A stretch of DNA of 39,068 nucleotides. Origin: a virus. Each line of letters opens with the position of its first letter. Position 1 is the stretch's first letter. The notes under the pieces are model-generated. The model ran no database searches. It saw nothing but the letters and a program-made list of their open reading frames with translations, and was not told the origin of the DNA. Made by a program: the position numbers and the translations under genes. The DNA is taken from positions 1 to 39,068 of IMG/VR virus record IMGVR_UViG_3300044655_002016; one strand, written 5' to 3'. Of this stretch, positions 22,255 through 29,312 are shown piece after piece.

Positions 22255-23475
22255 ATGGCAACACGAAAGTTAAACTTAACTCGCGATCAACTCGCGATGT
22301 TCTTGACCGACCAACAGCAGATCAAACAGTTCGAGTTGTTGTTCTCCACTGTGGATGAATTACAGGTTATCGTAGGCACTGACTTTGAATATCAGGCGGA
22401 CACGGCTTCCGCTACCGCGAATGAGGCACTGGCTCAGATCAGCAGGCTTGCCCAATCCTTGGAATTGTTGACTACAGCGCCAGTCGTTGAGAACAACAAT
22501 TCGGTGGTGACGGATTACATCGACTTTGATGCAAAAGCACCACACGTAGACCGCATCCGCAGGATGGCTTGGAATGATGACGACCAGACCATCGAGATTG
22601 GCATGGAGTACGGCGTAATCCAGCAAATCGGCATGGAGACATACGCTAGGGTGGAGAACACTACCGGAGTGACCATCCCCAATGGCACGGTGGTCGGCTT
22701 TGTTGGCGTCGGCGCAAATAACACACTGTCGGTCTCCCCCTACTTGGCTGATGGTTCAACCCCTACGCTTTACATTTTGGGGGTGATGACGCACGACCTA
22801 CCAGATAGTGGTGAGGTAGGGTATTGCACAGTCTGGGGTCATGTGCGCGGCGTAAACACCAGCGCCTTCAGTATTGGTGACATTCTCTACGCGTCCCCCA
22901 CAGTCGCAGGCGCATTCACGGCCACCAAGCCAACAGCACCTGACAATGTGGTGCCAGTGGCTGCGGTGCTCAAAGTCGGAACAACGGATGGCGAAGTCTT
23001 TGTCCGCCCCACCATCGAGCAACAGCAATACTACGGCCAGTTTCTCAAGACCACAGACCAAAGCCCTGCGGCCACCAATACGGCATACGCCATCACATTT
23101 GACAGCGCGCCCATTGCCAACGGCATCAGCATCGGGACACCAGCATCGCGCATTGTCGTGTCTGAGTCTGGTCTCTACAACTTTGCGGCCACCTACCAGC
23201 TTACATCCACCAGCAGCAGCACCAAGAACATTTGGCTCTGGTTTCGTGTCAATGGAACTGATGTTGCAAACTCGTCGATTCTGACTACCCTCAGCAGCAA
23301 CAACGAATACAAAGCAGTCGCTCGTAGCGACTTTTTCTCACTGGATGCGAACCAGTACGTCGAACTGATGTGGGCGTCAGATTCAACCGCTGTTACGCTG
23401 GACGCTGTAGCATCCACAGCGTTTGCGCCAGGCTCGCCAGCCCTCATCCTGGCCGTCACTCAAGTTCAACAGTAA
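22255..23475 (+). CDS. Tail protein with C1q/TNF-like C-terminal domain
   Basis: Starting at ATG 22255 (a TTG two codons before is less likely) it encodes 406 residues. The N-terminal 90 residues are helical (LTRDQLAMFLTDQQQIKQFE), the middle is beta-rich with a repeated Gly/Asp/Val texture (VWGHVRGVNTSAFSIGDILY) and the last 140 residues (NTAYAITFDSAP, SGLYNFAATYQL, NIWLWFRVNGTDVANSS) resemble a C1q/TNF jelly roll. Its location after gp10 is that of the P22 needle gp26, whose Sf6 version ends in a TNF-like knob, but no long heptad region is present. A needle-like plug or receptor-binding role is an inference. Confidence 0.65.
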   Translation: MATRKLNLTRDQLAMFLTDQQQIKQFELLFSTVDELQVIVGTDFEYQADTASATANEALAQISRLAQSLELLTTAPVVENNNSVVTDYIDFDAKAPHVDRIRRMAWNDDDQTIEIGMEYGVIQQIGMETYARVENTTGVTIPNGTVVGFVGVGANNTLSVSPYLADGSTPTLYILGVMTHDLPDSGEVGYCTVWGHVRGVNTSAFSIGDILYASPTVAGAFTATKPTAPDNVVPVAAVLKVGTTDGEVFVRPTIEQQQYYGQFLKTTDQSPAATNTAYAITFDSAPIANGISIGTPASRIVVSESGLYNFAATYQLTSTSSSTKNIWLWFRVNGTDVANSSILTTLSSNNEYKAVARSDFFSLDANQYVELMWASDSTAVTLDAVASTAFAPGSPALILAVTQVQQ

Positions 23476-23484
23476 GGTGAAACC

Positions 23485-23820
23485 ATGACCGTTACCATCA
23501 AAGTCCTGATCCCGGCCAAGCAAGCCGAAAACGCCCAGACCACGCAATATACTGCAGTGAACTGCAAGACCATTATCGATAAGTTTACTGCCACCAATAC
23601 CAGTGCCAGCAATGTGACTATTAGTGTCAACCTTGTGACCAGTGGTGGTAGTGCAGGTACATCTAACCTGATCGTCGATACTCGTGCCATTGCTCCGGAT
23701 GAGACCTACACTTTCCCGGAGTTGGTCGGCCAAGCGTTGGAGCCAAGTAGTTTTATCTCCACCATCGCTAGTTCAGCCACAGCGCTGACCATTCGCGCTT
23801 CTGGCCGCGAAATCACTTAA
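23485..23820 (+). CDS. Beta-rich minor structural protein (111 aa)
   Basis: A 111-residue Thr/Ser/Ala-rich protein with alternating strands (ASNVTISVNLVTSGG, TALTIRASGREIT). This texture is usual for small phage virion proteins that decorate heads or tails. AAGGTG precedes the ATG. No further assignment is possible. Confidence 0.6.
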   Translation: MTVTIKVLIPAKQAENAQTTQYTAVNCKTIIDKFTATNTSASNVTISVNLVTSGGSAGTSNLIVDTRAIAPDETYTFPELVGQALEPSSFISTIASSATALTIRASGREIT

Positions 23821-23831
23821 AGGAGAATGGT

Positions 23832-24215
23832 ATGAATGATTACGGAATCGTGATGGTTGAACCACAATTCATCACCCCTGCCGAAAACCGCAAGAACACC
23901 CGAGTGGTCATCACTGATTGGATGCTTGGCCCTGAAGATCCATCGAACGAACCCAGCGCCAATCGTGTTTATTGGGCTAAGTTAGGTAACGCGTTGCAGA
24001 TAGACGAAAAAGATGCTCGTCGTCGTCGGTGCTCGAATTGTGAATATTACGACAACACTCCTCGAACTCAAGCCAAGATGGATCGTATCCCACGGAATGA
24101 ATGGGACGAGAATGCCGGGTTTCGTGGCTTTTGTCACAAGTTCCGGTTCATTTGCCACGACATGCGAAGCTGCCAAGCATGGGAAGAGAAGTCATTCGAA
24201 TCTGAGGGGGATTGA
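23832..24215 (+). CDS. Cys-rich protein with CxxC and HC motifs
   Basis: The 127 residues include RRRRCSNCEYYDN (CxxC), GFCHKF, FICHDM and SCQAWE: five cysteines and two histidines in the C-terminal half. Such a pattern could bind zinc or an Fe-S cluster; it recalls small HiPIP-like phage proteins in the same genome position, though I cannot confirm. AGGAG eight bases before the ATG is good. The stop lies just after the -35 region start of the promoter at 24212. Confidence 0.65.
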   Translation: MNDYGIVMVEPQFITPAENRKNTRVVITDWMLGPEDPSNEPSANRVYWAKLGNALQIDEKDARRRRCSNCEYYDNTPRTQAKMDRIPRNEWDENAGFRGFCHKFRFICHDMRSCQAWEEKSFESEGD

Positions 24216-24240
24216 CAGAATGTCTTCGGTGTGCGAAAAT
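24212..24240 (+). promoter_or_regulatory. Late promoter copy TTGACA-N17-GAAAAT
   Basis: TTGACA (24212-24217), 17 bp, GAAAAT (24235-24240). The spacer GAATGTCTTCGGT differs by one base from that at 17921-17933, so the two are copies of the same promoter. It would drive the gp14-like and ejection protein genes. Confidence 0.65.
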
Positions 24241-24297
24241 TCGTGTGCTGAGCCTATCGAGCAGCCAGCGGCTCACTCCCCCGTATTCGGAGAAACG

Positions 24298-24756
24298 ATG
24301 CTGCAGGTAGCCGTCACTGAAGGGATCACGAAGGGCCATCTTCTGGAGGTCTATTCGGACCCGTATATCACAAAGGTCGGTCACGACCAACGTCCAGCTG
24401 CCCCTATTAACCACCCAGCCGTCACCTACCTGTCTTCTTGGATCGGTGGCGATTTTGCTGGTGCGTTCATGGCTATTCGGTTTTCCGATATCGAAATGGA
24501 GCTTCATGCATTCTTGAAGCGGTCTTCCATTTGGCATTCCCGCGAACTCGGCCATGCTTTTTTGGCTTGGGCTTTCGCTCACCCTATTTTGCGAGTCACT
24601 GCGTATGTGATCGAAGGCTTGGAATCAGCCAAGAATTATTGCTTGAAACTTGGGTTTAGAGTCGAGGGTCGTCGTCGTCACGCTTGCGTCCAGAATGGCG
24701 CTGTGAAAGATGTGCACGTCCTTGGTATGACCCGACAGGATTGGAGAACAATATGA
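24298..24756 (+). CDS. GNAT-fold protein, P22 gp14-like (DUF2824 type)
   Basis: From ATG 24298 (GGAGA upstream) it encodes 152 residues. The C-terminal half, including GHAFLAWAFAHPILRVTAYV and LESAKNYCLKLGFRVEGRRR, has the pattern of a GNAT N-acetyltransferase core (strand, Asn-x-x-Ser/Ala helix, GF/EG turn). Proteins of this kind occur in P22-like phages at the place of gp14, annotated as head assembly protein or DUF2824. The acetyl-CoA pyrophosphate loop (Q/RxxGxG/A) is only vaguely present near SRELGHA. Whether it is a structural protein or an enzyme is undecided. Confidence 0.7.
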   Translation: MLQVAVTEGITKGHLLEVYSDPYITKVGHDQRPAAPINHPAVTYLSSWIGGDFAGAFMAIRFSDIEMELHAFLKRSSIWHSRELGHAFLAWAFAHPILRVTAYVIEGLESAKNYCLKLGFRVEGRRRHACVQNGAVKDVHVLGMTRQDWRTI

Positions 24757-25502
24757 GTTTTGTCGGTGACTTGATCGGCGACGTCTTCGGTGGTATCACC
24801 GGAGCAAAACAAGCTGGAGAGGCGGCAGAGCGTGCGGGAGCTACTCAGGCCGCTGCAGCACAACAAGGTATCGAAGAGCAGCGTCGGCAGTTCGACAAAT
24901 TCGTCGAGTTGATGGCTCCATACGTTGCAGCAGGTACTGGCGCTCTCGGTGGCCAGCAAGCCTTGCTTGGACTCGGTGGCGCTGGGGCACAGCAGCAAGC
25001 AATTGCCGGAATCGAAGGTTCTCCACAATTTCAGGCCATGATACAACAGGGCGAAAACGCCATTCTTCAGAATGCTGCTGCCACTGGCGGTCTTCGTGGT
25101 GGTAATGTTCAAGCCGCACTTGCCCAATTCCGTCCTCAAGTTCTCAGTGATTTGATCAACCAACAATACACTCGGCTCGGTGGCTTGTCGACAATGGGCC
25201 AAAATGCAGCAGCGGGTCAAGCGGCGGCGGGCCAAACACTCGGGTCGAACGTGTCAAACCTATTCGGTCAACAAGGTGCGGCAACGGCTGGTGGTCAAAT
25301 AGCGCAAGGTGCTGTCCCCGGTCAAACGTTCGGACAGTTATTACAGATTGCTGGTACTATTGCTGGTGCGATGGGTGGTTTCGGCGGTGCTGGTGCTGGT
25401 GCTGGTGCTGGTGCTGGTGCTGGTGCTGGTGCTGGCGCTTCCAACTTGGGTTACATGGGTGGTGGCCAAGGTCTTCGCCCAAGCGGTTCCATTTTCGGCT
25501 GA
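24753..25502 (+). CDS. Ejection (DNA-transfer) protein, P22 gp7-like
   Basis: The start MSFVGDLIG at 24753 overlaps the preceding stop (ATGA), with GGAG upstream, giving 249 residues. The protein is Ala/Gln/Gly-rich: N-terminal GDLIGDVFGGITGAKQAGEA, then helices rich in Gln (AAAAQQGIEEQRRQFDKF) and near the C-terminus a (Gly-Ala) run encoded by a hexanucleotide repeat. Size, composition and position match P22-type ejection proteins that leave the virion and help form a channel across the envelope. The similarity is compositional, so the specific name is tentative. Confidence 0.75.
   Translation: MSFVGDLIGDVFGGITGAKQAGEAAERAGATQAAAAQQGIEEQRRQFDKFVELMAPYVAAGTGALGGQQALLGLGGAGAQQQAIAGIEGSPQFQAMIQQGENAILQNAAATGGLRGGNVQAALAQFRPQVLSDLINQQYTRLGGLSTMGQNAAAGQAAAGQTLGSNVSNLFGQQGAATAGGQIAQGAVPGQTFGQLLQIAGTIAGAMGGFGGAGAGAGAGAGAGAGAGASNLGYMGGGQGLRPSGSIFG
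25386..25439 (+). repeat. GGTGCT hexamer microsatellite in coding frame
   Basis: Eight perfect GGTGCT copies are followed by one GGCGCT copy. They encode a Gly-Ala run near the C-terminus of the ejection protein. Copy-number changes would alter the run by two residues without a frameshift. Confidence 0.95.
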
Positions 25503-25511
25503 GGCTAAATC

Positions 25512-26936
25512 ATGGTACAACCTATTAATTACATGGCTCAGATCCCTCAGGTCAATCTGGCGCAAAGCTTGGGCGAGGGGTTGAGGCTTGGTGCCGGTAT
25601 TCGCGAGATGCAAGAAAAGCGAGAGGCCGCTCAACAGGCCGCTCAAATGAAGCAGCAGTTCGCGACAGATCTGGCCGCTGCACAAGCCAATCCAACTCAA
25701 TCGACTTGGGCGAACATGATCACCAAGTACCCTCAATTCCGGGAGGCGTTCGGTGATGCGGCGAAGATGTATGGTCAAGAGCGTGTCGATAACGAGTTCT
25801 TTTCCGGAGCTAAGGTTTCGAACGCGTTGGAAAAAGGCAACGTTGACGCTGCCTCTGCTGAACTTGACTTAATCATCGAAGCACGCAAGAATTCAAAACA
25901 GCCTGTCGGTGTTTATGAACAGATTCGCGAATCGCTGAAATCCGGGGACATCAAAGGTGCTCAGTCTGGTACCAATTTCGCGTTGGCGGTTCTGAATCCC
26001 GACAAATTCAAGAAGATCGCTGATGCGACTGGCGTTCAGGTGACTGAAGGCTTCGAAGTCATAACTCCCGAAAAGGTCAAGACTCTGGGTCTCCCAGCGG
26101 GTAATACCTATCAACGCAACACGAAGACTGGAAAAATCGAGTCTTTGGGCGCGACTGGTGAACGCTTCGAGATTATGACTCCATCCAGCGTGAAAGCAAT
26201 GGGTCTCCCGGCTGGCAACACTTACCAGAAGGATGTAAACACTGGCAAGATCACTGCTGTCGGTGGTGGCGGTGTCACGGTTAACTTGCCTCCCCAGATC
26301 GGGTCGATCCCCCCTGACTACCGGATGACCTACGACGGCAATAAACCAGTCGCCATGGAAGTGATCCCCGGTTCGAAAACGGCTCGTGAATTGGAAGCTG
26401 CTGCTGGTAAAGGCGCTGCTGCTGCTGAATCTGCAGTCACAGCTTCGACGATTGTGCTGGATGATGTGAAGGCGCTGCGGAACGCTATCAAGAAGCAAAA
26501 GGTGGTCGATCCAGTCACCGGGGTTACGGGCGAGGTCGCCAGCAGTGTTGCTGGCTCTGCCCGAAAATCTGCTGAAGGTTTGGTTCGTACAATTCAAGCC
26601 AACATCGGTTTTGACCGCTTGAACCAAATGCGTGCTGAATCCCCGACTGGTGGTGCTCTTGGTAACATTACCGAACAGGAATTGAAATTCTTGCAAAGTG
26701 TGCTGGGTTCTATCGATCTGAACCAGAAGGACGCGGATATTATTCGTAACCTTGATCGTCTGGAAAATATTTACAATGGTATTTTGAAGAAGGCCGCTGC
26801 CTACCCGAACGCTGCGAAGTACGGCTTCGGTGGTGGCGCTCCAGCAGGTGGCGGTACAACGCCAGCCGCTCCTCCTGCAGGTGGTGGCGGTACAACTCCG
26901 GGAATGCCATCCGGATTTAGATTGTTGCCGGGGTAA
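25512..26936 (+). CDS. Internal virion/ejection protein, gp20-like position
   Basis: A 474-residue protein, helical and Ala/Gln-rich in the first 100 residues (REAAQQAAQMKQQFATDLAA). In the middle it carries a duplicated unit: FEVITPEKVKTLGLPAGNTY and FEIMTPSSVKAMGLPAGNTY, each followed by Q-x-T/D-x-x-TGKI. The C-terminus is Gly/Pro-rich. It lies between the gp7-like and the 790-residue gene, as the middle ejection protein does in P22. The duplicated unit suggests a repeat-based binding module. No enzymatic motif is visible. Confidence 0.75.
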   Translation: MVQPINYMAQIPQVNLAQSLGEGLRLGAGIREMQEKREAAQQAAQMKQQFATDLAAAQANPTQSTWANMITKYPQFREAFGDAAKMYGQERVDNEFFSGAKVSNALEKGNVDAASAELDLIIEARKNSKQPVGVYEQIRESLKSGDIKGAQSGTNFALAVLNPDKFKKIADATGVQVTEGFEVITPEKVKTLGLPAGNTYQRNTKTGKIESLGATGERFEIMTPSSVKAMGLPAGNTYQKDVNTGKITAVGGGGVTVNLPPQIGSIPPDYRMTYDGNKPVAMEVIPGSKTARELEAAAGKGAAAAESAVTASTIVLDDVKALRNAIKKQKVVDPVTGVTGEVASSVAGSARKSAEGLVRTIQANIGFDRLNQMRAESPTGGALGNITEQELKFLQSVLGSIDLNQKDADIIRNLDRLENIYNGILKKAAAYPNAAKYGFGGGAPAGGGTTPAAPPAGGGGTTPGMPSGFRLLPG

Positions 26937-26939
26937 AGG

Positions 26940-29312
26940 ATGAAAATTTACAAAGTCCAAGCTCCTGACGGTAGTGTCCTCAGCATTGAGGGTCCAGAAG
27001 GTGCGACTCCAGAGCAAATCGGGCAAGCGGCTCAAGCTGCCTTCGCTCAACGTGCTCAGGTATTCAACGTCCAGACCCCTGAGGGTCGTGGCGTAGAGGT
27101 CGATGTGCGTTTTCCAAGTGCAGAAGCACAGCCCACTGCCCAACAACCACAAGCCGCAACTCCAGAAGTTACTCCAGTGGTCGAGGACACTTCAGCCGAA
27201 GGCCCACAGACTACTGCGACCGGGCTGATGGGCGCGATCACTCGTGGAGTGGCTCCCGTGGCCGGAGGAGCGGCTCTCGGGGCTATGATCGGTGCTCCCG
27301 TAGGTGGTGTCGGTGCGATCCCCGGAGCGATCGCAGGTGCTGGCGCTGGCGCTTTGGCTACAACACTTGGTGACCCAATCGTCAGTACTATCAACAGTAT
27401 GCTCGGGACCAAGTACACGCTGCCGACTCAGGCGATGGAAGACTTGCTGACCCGTATTGGTGTCGCACAACCGAAGACAGAGGCGGAACGAATTGTTCAA
27501 TCGACTTCTGCAGGTGCTGCCGGGGCGGGGGGATTCGTCGGGGCAGGTAAGGCAATCCAAGCTGCTGCAGGTGCTGCCGCTCCCGTGACTCGCGAAGTTG
27601 GCCGAATGTTGGCCACCAAGCCCGTGGCCCAAGTCGCTGGCGGTGCTGGAGCGGGTGCTGCTAGTCAGATAGCACAGGAGGCGGGTCTCGGACCCATCGG
27701 GCAGGTCGTCGCGGGTATCGGTGGTGGCATGGCGGGTGCTCGTGCCGTAGCTCCTCGTGCCCCCGTTCAGCTGCCCTCGGATCTCGCGGAGGCAGAGCGT
27801 GCCGGAGTTCGGGTTATGACCTCGGACGTGGTGCCCCCTCGTACTTTTGCATCCAAGTGGTTGCAGACTATCGGGGAGCGGATCCCGTTGGTCGGCACTG
27901 GTCCCGTGCGCCAACAGCAGCAGGAACAACGGATTCAAGCAGTCAAAGACATCGCGTCGGATTTCGGGATAGACGATCCACAAGTGCTGTCGACCAAGAT
28001 CATGAAGGATCTGGCCACGAAGCGTGGTGACGACCTGACTAAATACGTTGGTGCGAAAGAAGAAGTAATCAGCAAGATCTCCCGTGCTCAATCTAACGCA
28101 GTGCTCGGCCAGAAAATGATCGACGAAGCGGATGAATTGACACAGAAGGCGGGTAAGCTTTACGCTGATCAAGCGAATCTCGTGAACCGCGTTAACAACC
28201 TGACCAGGCGTGACCTCGGGTGGGCTGGCCAACAACGGATTGACCGTTTGAACGTTCGAATCGCCGAATATCGCAAAGCGATCGAAGAAGCTAATACGGC
28301 GGCTGTTGAGAAAAGACAACTCGGTCAAGTCATGGTCGACGATGTATCCGGTAAAGCGGTCGACGTGAGTCGTACCGTGAACGCGATCGACAACGAAATC
28401 GCCACTTTGACCGGGATGCGTTCGGAACAGATGCAGCCAGCGATCAACATCCTGCGTGACTGGAAAGCGTCGATCCAAGGCCAAGATTTGGCGAACGTGG
28501 AGTTGTTACGGAAGCAGCTGAGCCAGAGTTTCAAAGCCCCCGAGTTGACCAACATTCGTGGTATCGGTGACAAAGCCGTCTCGAATGTTTATAAGTCGCT
28601 GACCAACGACATGGGCGACTTCATTCAGCAAAACGGTGATCGCCGTGACTACATGAAATGGAAAGTAGCTAATAACCGACTGGAAGAAATGAGTGGTGAT
28701 TTGAAGCTTACCACATTAAAATCAGTGCTCGGTGAAGGTAAAGCGATACCTGAGACCGTTAACCGATTGCTTTTCAGTTCGAAACCCAGTGAAGTGGCCC
28801 AACTCTACCGAAGCCTGACCCCCGCTGGTCGTGCGAACGCTCGTTCAGCGATCGTCACTCGGGCATTCGAGAAAGCTATTAAAAATGATGATGTGAGTCC
28901 AGAGCGATTCGCGACTCAGGTCAAAGATCTCGGCAAGTCGATCAATATCTTCTTCTCGGGCGACGACCTCAACCGGATCCAAGGCTTGGCTCGTGTGATT
29001 AACACCACTCGTCGCGCTTCCGAAGCAGCGCTGCTGCCCCCTTCAGGTGTTCAGAATTTTTATGCAATGCTCGGCGTCGGTGGTGGTGCTCTCTCGGGTG
29101 GTTTGCCGGGTGCAGTGAAAACCGCTGCTCTTATGGGCACTGTCGGTGGCGCTGCTCGACTTTACGAATCGGCCCCCGTCCGCAACCTGTTGATGCAGAT
29201 TCCCCGCACTAAACCCGGTAGCGCTGAAGAAGCCGCACTTATTAAACGCTTGATGTCCACTCTTGCTGCTGAACAGCGAGTGCCAGTCCCCGAAGAACAG
29301 GAGAACCAGTAA
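26940..29312 (+). CDS. Large ejection protein, P22 gp16-like position
   Basis: At 790 residues this is the largest ejection-type protein. An N-terminal small domain (KIYKVQAPDGSVLSIEGPEG, ATPEQIGQAAQAAF) is typical of phage injection proteins; residues about 95-150 and 190-270 are strongly Gly/Ala-rich hydrophobic stretches (GAALGAMIGAPVGGVG, AGAGAGALATTLG) fit for membrane insertion; the rest is charged helical. It should be ejected with the DNA and cross or line the inner membrane. P22 gp16 is about 609 residues, so homology is by position and style only. Confidence 0.78.
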   Translation: MKIYKVQAPDGSVLSIEGPEGATPEQIGQAAQAAFAQRAQVFNVQTPEGRGVEVDVRFPSAEAQPTAQQPQAATPEVTPVVEDTSAEGPQTTATGLMGAITRGVAPVAGGAALGAMIGAPVGGVGAIPGAIAGAGAGALATTLGDPIVSTINSMLGTKYTLPTQAMEDLLTRIGVAQPKTEAERIVQSTSAGAAGAGGFVGAGKAIQAAAGAAAPVTREVGRMLATKPVAQVAGGAGAGAASQIAQEAGLGPIGQVVAGIGGGMAGARAVAPRAPVQLPSDLAEAERAGVRVMTSDVVPPRTFASKWLQTIGERIPLVGTGPVRQQQQEQRIQAVKDIASDFGIDDPQVLSTKIMKDLATKRGDDLTKYVGAKEEVISKISRAQSNAVLGQKMIDEADELTQKAGKLYADQANLVNRVNNLTRRDLGWAGQQRIDRLNVRIAEYRKAIEEANTAAVEKRQLGQVMVDDVSGKAVDVSRTVNAIDNEIATLTGMRSEQMQPAINILRDWKASIQGQDLANVELLRKQLSQSFKAPELTNIRGIGDKAVSNVYKSLTNDMGDFIQQNGDRRDYMKWKVANNRLEEMSGDLKLTTLKSVLGEGKAIPETVNRLLFSSKPSEVAQLYRSLTPAGRANARSAIVTRAFEKAIKNDDVSPERFATQVKDLGKSINIFFSGDDLNRIQGLARVINTTRRASEAALLPPSGVQNFYAMLGVGGGALSGGLPGAVKTAALMGTVGGAARLYESAPVRNLLMQIPRTKPGSAEEAALIKRLMSTLAAEQRVPVPEEQENQ

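Noticed and set aside
27192-28484. Long minus-strand open frame opposite the large ejection protein
   Set aside because: Antisense shadow with Arg/Ser/Thr-rich composition and no start signal.
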